From Desulfomonile tiedjei (GTDB lineage Bacteria > Desulfobacterota > Desulfomonilia > Desulfomonilales > Desulfomonilaceae): a stretch of 64,000 bases of DNA. The position numbers were made by a program, and so were the translations under genes. Position 1 is the first letter of the stretch; every line of letters starts with the position of its first letter. A model generated the notes under the pieces. It did no database searches. It was not told the origin of the DNA and worked only from the letters and a program-made list of their open reading frames with translations. Location: assembly GCA_016212925.1 (NCBI GenBank), contig JACRDF010000003.1:186001-250000 (forward strand). Reading direction: 5' to 3'. This document shows, one piece after another, positions 46,769 through 54,008 of the stretch.

Positions 46769-47734
46769 GTGAGGGTACTGTCAGGCATCCAGCCGACCGG
46801 CGGCCTACATCTCGGCAATTACCTGGGAATGATGAGGCCGATGCTGTCGTATATGGACCGGTCGGAGCTTTTTGTTTTCATTGTAAACCTGCACGCGCTC
46901 ACAAGCGTTTTCGATGGCGAGAAGCTTTCAAGAGGCACTTTGGAAGCGGCCGCGGATTTCATGGCCCTCGGCTTGGACCCGGATAGGTCCATTTTTTGGG
47001 TTCAGTCCGACGTCTCCGAAGTGGTGGAACTTAGCTGGATACTTACGTGTATCACGCCAATGGGCCTTCTGGAGCGTTGCCACTCGTACAAGGACAAGAT
47101 CGCGAAGGGGATTTCCCCCAATCACGGGTTGTTTGCATATCCTGTGCTCATGGCCGCTGACATCCTCCTGTACCAGGCTAACTTGGTACCGGTTGGAAAA
47201 GACCAGAAGCAGCATATTGAGGTTACGCGGGATATCGCCATGAAATTCAATAGCACGTACGGTGAGACCTTCGTCGTCCCTGAAGGGGAAATCAGCGACG
47301 AAGTCGCGACCATTCCAGGAATCGACGGCCAGAAGATGTCTAAATCGTACGGCAACACCATCGAGATCTTCCTTGACGAGAAGACGCTGAAAAAGAAGGT
47401 CATGAGTATCCTTACCGATTCCACTCCGGTGGAACAGCCCAAAGATCCTGAAACATGTAACCTTTTCCAGATTTATCGTCATTTTGCGCCTCCCGACAGA
47501 GTGATTGAAGTGGAGCGCCTGTACAAAGAAGGCGGGGCAGCGTACGGGACCTTAAAAAAAGAACTCGTCGGGATTCTGTGGGATTGTTTTCGAGGCCAAA
47601 GGGAAAAAAGAGCCAGATTACTTGCCGATCCGGGGCACATACGAGACGTGCTGGCCTCCGGAGCTGCAAAAGCCAGAGCAATTGCTGTCAATACCATGGA
47701 CGAAGTCACGCGGCGAGTGGGGATACGATATTGA
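46769..47734 (+). CDS. trpS: tryptophanyl-tRNA synthetase
   Basis: 321 residues, class I. The HIGH region reads SGIQPTGGLHLGNYLG and KMSKSYGN is exact; VPVGKDQKQHIEVTRD is typical. GTG 46769 is chosen because AAAGGAG lies seven bases upstream and the family begins MRVLSGIQPTG. Its stop overlaps the start of nth. Confidence 0.96.
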   Translation: MRVLSGIQPTGGLHLGNYLGMMRPMLSYMDRSELFVFIVNLHALTSVFDGEKLSRGTLEAAADFMALGLDPDRSIFWVQSDVSEVVELSWILTCITPMGLLERCHSYKDKIAKGISPNHGLFAYPVLMAADILLYQANLVPVGKDQKQHIEVTRDIAMKFNSTYGETFVVPEGEISDEVATIPGIDGQKMSKSYGNTIEIFLDEKTLKKKVMSILTDSTPVEQPKDPETCNLFQIYRHFAPPDRVIEVERLYKEGGAAYGTLKKELVGILWDCFRGQREKRARLLADPGHIRDVLASGAAKARAIAVNTMDEVTRRVGIRY

Positions 47735-48405
47735 TATTGCCGCCGGAATCACGCAAACCGGATATTCGCAAAATCGTTCCGATTCTGAGGCAGGAGGTTC
47801 GGAGTTTCCAGGTTCCCATTGTCACGGAGATGTCCAGGAAAAGGCGTGACCCTTTCGATGTCCTCATCTCCACCATACTTTCCTTGCGAACCAAAGATGA
47901 GGTGACCAGACAGGCCGCGATTAGGCTGTTGGGAAAAGCTCGAAACCCGGAGCAGATCCTCGCGCTTCCTGAATCGGAAATCGCAGCCCTGATCTACCCC
48001 GTGGGATTCTACAAAACAAAGGCCCGAACGATCAGGGAAGTCTGTCACGAGCTTATTGAAAAATATCATGGCAAGGTGCCTGACGACCTGGACGAACTTC
48101 TGAAGCTCAAGGGGGTGGGACGAAAGACCGCCAATCTGGTGATTACTCTAGGTTACGGCAAGCCGGGAATTTGCGTGGACACTCACGTGCACAGAGTAAG
48201 CAACAGACTAGGATACGTGAAAACCAAGAACCCGGATGAGACCGAAAAAGCCCTCAGGGAAAAACTCCCCAGAGAATATTGGATAGAATACAACGACTTG
48301 CTGGTGACCTGGGGTCAGAATATTTGCAGGCCCATTTCTCCATTCTGCTCCAAGTGCGCAGTTATAGCCTGCTGCCGGCAGGTGGGCGTGTCCCAGCATA
48401 GGTAA
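47731..48405 (+). CDS. nth: endonuclease III
   Basis: Base-excision repair glycosylase/AP lyase, 224 residues. Helix-hairpin-helix LKGVGRKTANLV, catalytic Asp in CVDTHVHR, Lys in the HhH segment, and the C-terminal 4Fe-4S ligands C-x6-C-x2-C-x5-C (ICRPISPFCSKCAVIACC). The start is TTG 47731 overlapping the trpS stop (TTGA), so the two genes are translationally coupled. Confidence 0.93.
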   Translation: MILPPESRKPDIRKIVPILRQEVRSFQVPIVTEMSRKRRDPFDVLISTILSLRTKDEVTRQAAIRLLGKARNPEQILALPESEIAALIYPVGFYKTKARTIREVCHELIEKYHGKVPDDLDELLKLKGVGRKTANLVITLGYGKPGICVDTHVHRVSNRLGYVKTKNPDETEKALREKLPREYWIEYNDLLVTWGQNICRPISPFCSKCAVIACCRQVGVSQHR

Positions 48406-48524
48406 ATTGTATTGAACATTACTTTTTGCCTTTAACAATTGCTGTATTCGAATCAATTCTCGACCGAATCAATCATAATTCTCAGGCGTCTGCAAATTGT
48501 ATGGTCCGGATAGGAGGAATGAAT

Positions 48525-48860
48525 ATGCCTGAGGTGAACTGGCCGAGAATTAAAGAAATTCTGGATAATTCGCTAATCAAATGGAAGCAGGATCATGGCC
48601 GGGAACCTAAGATGAACGTGGTGCATGAGGGTCACATCGGCTGGGAGACAAAAGAAGAATTAGCTCAAAGTAATCCTTACGGCAAAGTGCTTATCGAACC
48701 TGACAAGGTGGGGAACGGCCGCGGAGCCGAGACCAATCTGGTCAGAATATTGACTACTTTTATCGGGGGCTACAGAAGGATGCCCTCTGGGGGGCCTTAT
48801 CTTGCGAAGGAGGAGATTGACGAAATAAAACAATGGATTGATGACGGCATGCCCGACTAG
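48525..48860 (+). CDS. small protein resembling a haem-less cytochrome c tail
   Basis: 111 residues, no signal peptide and no CxxCH. The C-terminal GGYRRMPSGGPYLAKEEIDE, followed by IKQWIDDGMPD, closely matches the last helix of cytochrome c domains (MP-GGP-L-EEI-xI-xWI-GAP), whose Met is the haem ligand. Possibly a relic that keeps the fold. ATG 48525 is preferred over 48519 for spacing from AGGAGG. Confidence 0.7.
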   Translation: MPEVNWPRIKEILDNSLIKWKQDHGREPKMNVVHEGHIGWETKEELAQSNPYGKVLIEPDKVGNGRGAETNLVRILTTFIGGYRRMPSGGPYLAKEEIDEIKQWIDDGMPD

Positions 48861-48904
48861 GGCTGCCGAGAATTTCGGGCGCTGCGAGAGGTTGGAATGT
48901 CTGC

Positions 48905-49510
48905 TCAGCCCTTCTTTTCGAGTGACTTCTCCAGGTCTGCCACCAGCTTCTCGTAAGATATACCCAGCCTGCGGGCCCTCCGAGTACAGCGTCGAGTTTG
49001 AACTAAATATCCCATCACGTAACCCAATGTCCCGGAAACAACCGCGACAATTAACGCTGCCGTAGCCCAACGCAACACGATGTCACCGCCCAGGCGCCCG
49101 AAAGCCCCCAGCGACTGCCAGAAATAGCCGGCCTGAGTAATAGGGTGCATCAGTTGATGAAATCCTTCCAGGGTCATGACTTCCGATCTGCCGAGAATCA
49201 GCGAGCCTAGATAATAGTATCCGTAATACATCGGGATTAGCGTAAAGGGATTGTTCACCCAGGTGAATGCAAAGGCTACCAGTGTATTGAACCTAATCAA
49301 AAGCCTCACGATGCCGAGACATACCATTTGCGCGCCGACAGGAACGCCGAATCCTATTGCCAGCCCGAAAGCGATTCCGCGTGCATCGAACCATGGCGGA
49401 TTCCGGGAACTGACCAGGGGCTCGACAAAACGGCTGCGAAAAAACCCGGCCGACTTGCGTTCGGATTTTCGCGAAATCGCCGAGCCTGCCCTATCACTGC
49501 CAATGTTCAA
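48905..49510 (-). CDS. DUF2062 membrane protein
   Basis: 201 residues with three or four membrane helices. FAFTWVNNPFTLIPMYYGYY is the DUF2062 signature (hydrophobic, N-P pair). The TTG start at 49510 has a GGTGA upstream. Family members are inner-membrane proteins of unknown role, sometimes near glycosyltransferases. Divergent from thyA. Confidence 0.85.
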   Translation of the reverse strand: MNIGSDRAGSAISRKSERKSAGFFRSRFVEPLVSSRNPPWFDARGIAFGLAIGFGVPVGAQMVCLGIVRLLIRFNTLVAFAFTWVNNPFTLIPMYYGYYYLGSLILGRSEVMTLEGFHQLMHPITQAGYFWQSLGAFGRLGGDIVLRWATAALIVAVVSGTLGYVMGYLVQTRRCTRRARRLGISYEKLVADLEKSLEKKG

Positions 49511-49635
49511 TTCGTCACCTTCGATCCGACGTTTTTCATTCCTTGGCCGGTTTACCGCCTGATTCTCGCAAGGCCTCTCGTGTTTCCATGAAAAAAACCA
49601 ATATTACGCCACGTTAATAACGTTTTGCGAAGGAT

Positions 49636-49664
49636 TTGACAAGCTGAAGGCGTCGCTATATGTT
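49636..49664 (+). promoter_or_regulatory. candidate sigma70 promoter for thyA
   Basis: TTGACA (49636-49641), a 17-base spacer and TATGTT (49659-49664), about 60 bases before the thyA start. Confidence 0.55.
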
Positions 49665-49721
49665 TCCTCCGGGTTCCCCCGCGCACTTTCAGGAACGAGG
49701 TCGTCAACGAGGAGGCATACC

Positions 49722-50441
49722 ATGAAGCCCATATTTATAGAAGCCACTACCATACCAGATGCCTGGTTCCAATGTCTGTACACCCTCATAGAGGAATCGC
49801 GCAAGTCTGACGGCGCGGCCCGCAGATACACGGTTGATACGGGCTCCAACCCAGGCGCGGACCGCATAGAATTTGACATGGTCATGGTTCACATAAGACA
49901 GCCCGGCGTTCGCCCATTGCTCCCTCAGATCCCCGAGCATCTGAATCTGCCGCCGGTCGCTGACGAGAAGTATCTGGCGGAATACATGCCCTATCTGCTT
50001 TCTTCAGCCAAGGCTCCAGGCGAGCATTACACATACGGAGAACGGCTTCAGACCTCCTGGCAATTCGTAATTGACTATTACAAGAAGCATGGCGGCCGCA
50101 CGAACCGCATGTGCATGGAAATAGGCCGTCCCGAAGATATCTTCTTTTACGAACATGAAGACGGCTCCACTCCGTGTCTCAGGCTCGTCGATACCCGTGT
50201 AATGGATAACAAGCTCAACTGGATAGTCTACTTCAGGTCATGGAACCTCTGGTCCGGTTTTCCGGTGAATTTGGCGGGCCTGCAACAGGCAAAGGAAATC
50301 ATGGCTATGGAGATCGGGGTGGAAGACGGTGAGATCGTGGCAGTGTCCAAAGGCCTGAACATCCGTGACTACAACATAGAGGTGGCCCTGATGAGGCTCC
50401 AGAAGGACACAGGCATCCAACTGGGAGCCAGGAGAGAGTAA
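49722..50441 (+). CDS. thyA: thymidylate synthase, short archaeal-type ThyA
   Basis: 239 residues, shorter than bacterial ThyA (~264). Thymidylate synthase features: YGERLQTSWQ, STPCLRLVDTRV (catalytic Cys), then KLNWIVYFRSWNLWSGFPVN, the substrate-binding R-x-S and N. The SWNLW-GFP form matches the archaeal-type synthases. GAGGAGG precedes ATG 49722. It could instead be a dCMP hydroxymethylase-family protein. Confidence 0.82.
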   Translation: MKPIFIEATTIPDAWFQCLYTLIEESRKSDGAARRYTVDTGSNPGADRIEFDMVMVHIRQPGVRPLLPQIPEHLNLPPVADEKYLAEYMPYLLSSAKAPGEHYTYGERLQTSWQFVIDYYKKHGGRTNRMCMEIGRPEDIFFYEHEDGSTPCLRLVDTRVMDNKLNWIVYFRSWNLWSGFPVNLAGLQQAKEIMAMEIGVEDGEIVAVSKGLNIRDYNIEVALMRLQKDTGIQLGARRE

Positions 50442-50598
50442 ATCAGTTGTGGAGAGGCCCTTTTTGAAAAAACTGCTCCGCGCAGGGCGATAACCAGTCT
50501 TTATGCCGCCGAGGCTTTCACGAATCGAGGTGCAAATCGAAGATAGATATGGCCCCACGCCGAGTGGCCCCACACCCCTCCCCAAAAACTTCTATATG

Positions 50599-50650
50599 CT
50601 TGACGGCTTGGTGGCTTCCGCCTGCAAGCGGAAACCACCAAGCCGTCAAG
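50599..50650. repeat. long intergenic hairpin
   Basis: A 23-bp stem (CTTGACGGCTTGGTGG at the base) with one mismatch around a 6-base loop. No T-run follows. It lies downstream of thyA and converges on the tRNA gene. Confidence 0.8.
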
Positions 50651-50803
50651 ATAGGGAGTCTCTGTGCAAAAGAGATGCATGTTCTGCGCCGCTATCCAGG
50701 AGCGGTGTCAAGTAGCTACCGTGCATGAGGGAGCCCTCTCTCCGTAGCGCCGGCGTCTCGCCGGTAGCAGGAGCTACCCATTGCATGAGGTAACCCCTCC
50801 CAA

Positions 50804-50833
50804 CAAAAAAACCCGGCTTTTTATTCCGGGTTT
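50804..50833 (-). terminator. rho-independent terminator of tRNA-Leu
   Basis: On the minus strand AAACCCGG pairs with CCGGGTTT around a 9-base loop and T continues (A-run at 50804-50811 on plus). It begins 17 bases after the tRNA 3' end. Confidence 0.85.
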
Positions 50834-50849
50834 GCTCGATCACAAGTTA

Positions 50850-50936
50850 TGGTGCCGAAGAGGAGACTCGAACTCCTACAGGCTTACGCCCACCAGACCC
50901 TGAACCTGGCGCGTCTACCAGTTCCGCCACTTCGGC
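50850..50936 (-). tRNA. tRNA-Leu (CAG)
   Basis: 87 bases including an encoded CCA (50850-50852). The acceptor stem pairs GCCGAAG with CTTCGGC. The long variable arm of a class II tRNA is present (TGGTGGGCGTAAGCCTGT) and the anticodon loop reads GGTTCAGGGTC, anticodon CAG. T loop GTTCGAGTC is normal. Confidence 0.95.
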
Positions 50937-50947
50937 ACGATCTAAAG

Positions 50948-50976
50948 ATTATCCAGATATTAGGGAGAAGTGTCAA
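50948..50976 (-). promoter_or_regulatory. sigma70 promoter of tRNA-Leu
   Basis: On the minus strand TTGACA (50971-50976), exactly 17 bases, then GATAAT (50948-50953). The start of transcription would fall a few bases before the tRNA 5' end at 50936. Confidence 0.8.
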
Positions 50977-50990
50977 GGAGGAAAAGTTTC

Positions 50991-51216
50991 CCTTCACCGC
51001 AGAGAACGCACAGGGCGCGGAGAAGAGGAAAAACGATCATCCTCCGCGTTCTACAACTGGTTGCAAAACCTAGATAACACGTGCACCGGTTTCCGGGCTT
51101 GGTAGGGGCGGTTCGGGAACCGCCCGAAATCAGGGCGCTTCTCGAAGCGCCCCTACTGTAACTCTGCCGGCCTGCAAGGTTTTGCAACCACTTGTAGGCG
51201 TTCTCTGCGGTGACAG
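50991..51216. repeat. multi-palindromic element
   Basis: Nested inverted repeats: TCACCGCAGAGAACGC (near 50995) pairs with GCGTTCTCTGCGGTGA (51197-51212); inside it GGTTGCAAAACCT and its complement; inside those a GTAGGGGCGG...CGCCCCTAC hairpin. No coding capacity. Fragments of the same outer sequence occur near 52470-52500. Confidence 0.7.
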
Positions 51217-51307
51217 ATCTTTTGCTTTCCCCGACGCGCCACCACCACATGTGCGAGTGGTTGCTTCGTGCTTGGCCCGCGTTTCGCCTGCGAAGAAAAG
51301 CTTCAGC

Positions 51308-52306
51308 TCAGGTTTCCAGTTCCACGCCAAGATCTTTCCAGGCCGGCAACAGACCCAGGCCGTCGGCTTCGCGGATTGCTTTCATCGCGGCCCGCTGTAA
51401 AGCTTCTTGAGCGAGCAACGCTATGCGGTTGTGATCCGCGTGTCTGTCTCCCACGCTCAATACAACTGTCAGGTCCCCGTCAATGTGGCTGTGAAACGGC
51501 CTTATCACTCGACCCAGGCCTATAGTTGCCTGAGCTGCAATTCTGGACCCGCTGATTTTGTCCACACGCGCGTTAACAGCCACCACCGACAAGGTGGTGT
51601 TCTCCGCAGAGACCTTCCTTGATTGGGCCTTGCCGTCTTTGAGTAGGGCTGCCGAGTCCGCGAATTCCAGGGACGAGGGAGAGGTTCGAGCCCCTGCCAT
51701 GATGCTGCCGTCCAAGTTGGTGATGTCTCCATAAGCATTCACCACAACCAGGGCCCCTACCACGAGATCGTCCGAGAATACTGACGCGGAACCGACACCG
51801 CCTTTCATGGCGTGTCCTACGCCGAAGAGCTTTCCCACGCTTGCACCGGTGCCGACACCCACGCTCCCCAGCGCGATCGGTCCGGAGGAGGCCAGGGCGC
51901 ATGCCTGACGGCCCATGGAGCTATCCGGTCGAACAGTCCCGTCGCCGACATTCAGGTCGAAGATCGCGGCTGCGGGTACTATCGGTATGGTCCGGTCAAC
52001 CACGCGCAAGCCAACGCCGGCCGCTTCCAACTCCGACAAAACCCCTCCCGAGGCATCCAGCCCGAATGCGCTCCCACCGCACAAACAGATAGCGTGGACC
52101 CGGTCTACCACGTGCAGAGGCCGCAAAGAATCGAACTGCCGCGTCGAAGGTGCATTGCCGCCTACATGAAAGCCGGCAGCCGCTCCTTCCGGCGGAGTCA
52201 GAATTACGGTGACTCCTGTCGCAGCTTCTATATTCTGGGCATGTCCCACTCGGATGCCCGGCACATCGGTTATATCGTCGTGGAGAGTACTAGGAGAATT
52301 TCCCAT
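51308..52306 (-). CDS. P1-family peptidase (DmpA-like)
   Basis: 332 residues. Family S58/P1 N-terminal nucleophile-type aminopeptidases self-cleave before a Ser or Thr; here VGHAMKGGVGSASVFSDDLV carries the GG-G-S site. DITDVPGIRVGHA, at the N-terminus, and CGGSAFGLDASGGV are characteristic. ATG 52306 with AAGAGG upstream. Some members act on beta-peptides or D-amino-acid amides; substrate not inferable. Confidence 0.88.
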   Translation of the reverse strand: MGNSPSTLHDDITDVPGIRVGHAQNIEAATGVTVILTPPEGAAAGFHVGGNAPSTRQFDSLRPLHVVDRVHAICLCGGSAFGLDASGGVLSELEAAGVGLRVVDRTIPIVPAAAIFDLNVGDGTVRPDSSMGRQACALASSGPIALGSVGVGTGASVGKLFGVGHAMKGGVGSASVFSDDLVVGALVVVNAYGDITNLDGSIMAGARTSPSSLEFADSAALLKDGKAQSRKVSAENTTLSVVAVNARVDKISGSRIAAQATIGLGRVIRPFHSHIDGDLTVVLSVGDRHADHNRIALLAQEALQRAAMKAIREADGLGLLPAWKDLGVELET

Positions 52307-52683
52307 GGCAGCCTCTTTTTGAAGTGACCAAAGATGTATCATCGGAGAGAAGTCGGATCAACAAATCTTCTGGGCATTGGCCATTTCTCCTCATCTCAGG
52401 CGAATTTGTTGATTGACATGCTCTCAACCTTTCCCATAATGAACCTGAATTCTTGTAGAAAGTGATTCACCGGAGAGGCCGCGGAGAACGCAGAGACGTA
52501 GGGGCACGGCGTGCCGTGCCAGACTCTGCAACGACGGAGATGCTCTATGAAAACTCGACGCATTCGCTTGATCACAAAGTGTTGGGTGGCTGTTGTCCTG
52601 GTTTTGGCGGGGCGTTGGAGTGACGAGAGTCGGACCAAGCGGTCAGGCTATTCTATTAACCGGCCACAAAGAGGGAGGTGCGC
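52307..52683. other. intergenic region
   Basis: Contains a fragment of the CACCG-AGAGAACGCAGAG repeat (52470-52500), a GGCACGGCGTGCCGTGCC palindrome (52503-52520), and most of the doubtful small frame listed at 52547. Confidence 0.5.
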
Positions 52684-52702
52684 ATGTATTGGTGGAACGT
52701 GA
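52547..52702 (+). CDS. possible 51-residue leader protein
   Basis: ATG 52547 has GGAG seven bases upstream. The peptide begins MKTRRIRLITK, then WVAVVLVLAG, a basic-hydrophobic start, and ends CACIGGT, overlapping the next gene by 19 bases. It could be a small membrane protein or a translational leader for the 52684 gene. No similarity recognised; may be chance. Confidence 0.3.
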   Translation: MKTRRIRLITKCWVAVVLVLAGRWSDESRTKRSGYSINRPQRGRCACIGGT

Positions 52703-53136
52703 GAGGGCTAGCAGAGGACCTTATTGCGCAACGAGTAACGTCAAAGGAAGAATATATGTATCTGTTGTGGTGGGTCATCGGAGTATGTCCGGCATTCCTG
52801 TTCATAGCACCACGAGATCAATTTTCTTTTGGTCTCATACCACTGCTGCGATCGTTGGCGAGCGTATTAATTATTCTAGGCGGTATGGGTGCTTGCCGGG
52901 ACGCTAACACCAGAGGCGATGCGCAGGATTTCGTTCGACGTGTCATTTGCCTTGGATGGCCGATAGGCGTGAGGCTCTTCTTGACTGTGCTTCTGCCAGG
53001 AAAGGTATTACTCATAAGTCTTGAAAAGAATTGGGGATATTCTTTGGGTATGTATTTCGAACCGATTGTCCAGGCGGTCTATTTCTGGCGGTTGTGTCAT
53101 TGGGTGCGTGCCGTATCAACCAGAAAACTAGAGTAG
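52684..53136 (+). CDS. small integral membrane protein
   Basis: 150 residues with about four hydrophobic segments (~28-45, 50-70, 90-110, 120-135) and a C-terminal VRAVSTRKLE. GGGAGG precedes ATG 52684. No family recognised. Its last codons and stop overlap the left end of a family 2 element (53132), so the original C-terminus may have been altered by that insertion. Confidence 0.65.
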   Translation: MYWWNVRGLAEDLIAQRVTSKEEYMYLLWWVIGVCPAFLFIAPRDQFSFGLIPLLRSLASVLIILGGMGACRDANTRGDAQDFVRRVICLGWPIGVRLFLTVLLPGKVLLISLEKNWGYSLGMYFEPIVQAVYFWRLCHWVRAVSTRKLE

Positions 53137-53259
53137 TTCTCGAAAGTTCTTTCCGAATGGGATCGCACTGCTAGACAAGCCAGCAGTGGCACCCTGGCGG
53201 ATTGCTTCAAGATCCTGCACCGCGGAAACAGCAAAGGTGATTCTATATTTCCGGGGCAT
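53128..53259 (-). pseudogene. truncated RelE/ParE-type toxin
   Basis: ATG 53259 lies 4 bases after the antitoxin stop. The first 22 residues, MPRKYRITFAVSAVQDLEAI then RQ, are a RelE/ParE N-terminus; the next 21 codons come from the family 2 element and end at TAG 53128. A full toxin is ~85-95 residues, so the catalytic C-terminal half is gone. Confidence 0.75.
53132..53193. repeat. family 2 element, copy 2 (partial)
   Basis: AGTAGTTCTCGAAAGTTCTT and about 30 following bases match the inverted right half of the element at 40098-40200, up to GACAAGCCAG near 53182. The far end is missing or diverged. It sits in the toxin gene and touches the 52684-53136 gene stop. Confidence 0.75.
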
Positions 53260-53263
53260 CCGG

Positions 53264-53539
53264 TCAGCTCAATCCGAGATGCTTCTTTGCCTCAGCGAGA
53301 CTCATTTCGCGCCCCTCTTCCAGGTCCACCAGCCCTTGGACAACACCACGCAGAAAAGCCAGTTCTTCGGTCTGAGTTTCGTAATCTCTGAGTGATTGAA
53401 CGACAGCTACGCCACGTCCCCTGTTGGTCAGAAGAACCGGCCTGCGGGTCTTGTCAACCTGCCTCAAGACTCTGCCCGGATTAACTTTCATGTCGCTTAG
53501 CGGGACTATGTCCTCCGAGAATTTAGTATGCTCGGGCAT
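53264..53539 (-). CDS. Phd/YefM-family antitoxin
   Basis: 91 residues. PLSDMKVNPGRVLRQVDKTR and PVLLTNRGRGVAVVQSLRDY are the Phd/YefM DNA-binding fold. The C-terminal tail (EGREMSLAEAKKHLGLS) should bind the toxin. The adjoining toxin gene is cut short, so the antitoxin is now probably orphaned; it could still self-repress its promoter. Confidence 0.9.
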   Translation of the reverse strand: MPEHTKFSEDIVPLSDMKVNPGRVLRQVDKTRRPVLLTNRGRGVAVVQSLRDYETQTEELAFLRGVVQGLVDLEEGREMSLAEAKKHLGLS

Positions 53540-54008
53540 GGGGCCTCCTCTGTTCTTCTCGTAATAGTACTAACAATAGCACCCATTAAATGACCAGGCA
53601 AGCTCCCCCTGAGAAGTCGTTGTCCAGAGGAACATCCCGATAGAAGCACGGCGATTTATAGTCGGTAGGGGCGGGCCCCCCGCTCCCGCCCTGGGCAGGC
53701 ACGGGGGCCTGCCCCCACATTCCATTCGCCAGTCGGCCAAAACTTTAGGAGACTGCTATAGAAACTGCCTCCGTATTCATCGGCGCCTGAAAACCGTGCC
53801 ACGCCGAGTGGCCCGAAGATGTCGATTTCTAAGGGAGATGGAAAATCAAAATAGGATGGCGGGCACGGCCCGCCCTACGGGAAAAGAGCGTCTCCTCATA
53901 ATGTAGGGCGGGCCGTGCCCGCCGTCTATAGACGCCGACAACAGCTCCCATTTGACATCTTATCGAACGTTTCTTTCCCTGTTCTGGCGCCTTATACGTC
54001 GCTCGGCA
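53540..54008. other. repeat-filled intergenic region
   Basis: GTAGGGGCGGG / CCCGCC palindromes at 53667-53725 and the GGCGGGCACGG inverted repeat at 53858. No gene. Confidence 0.6.
53858..53923. repeat. GGCGGGCACGG inverted repeat, copy 5
   Basis: GGCGGGCACGGCCCGCCCTA and its exact inverted copy around a ~24-base spacer. Downstream of the acyl-CoA dehydrogenase. Confidence 0.88.

Larger units (their letters stand above)
50442..50849. other. intergenic region with palindromes and terminator
   Basis: About 400 bases between thyA and tRNA-Leu. It holds a hairpin at 50599-50650, a GTAGCGCCGGCGTCTCGCCGG palindromic copy near 50743 (shared with 23080 and 23260), and the tRNA terminator at 50804. 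Confidence 0.6.
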
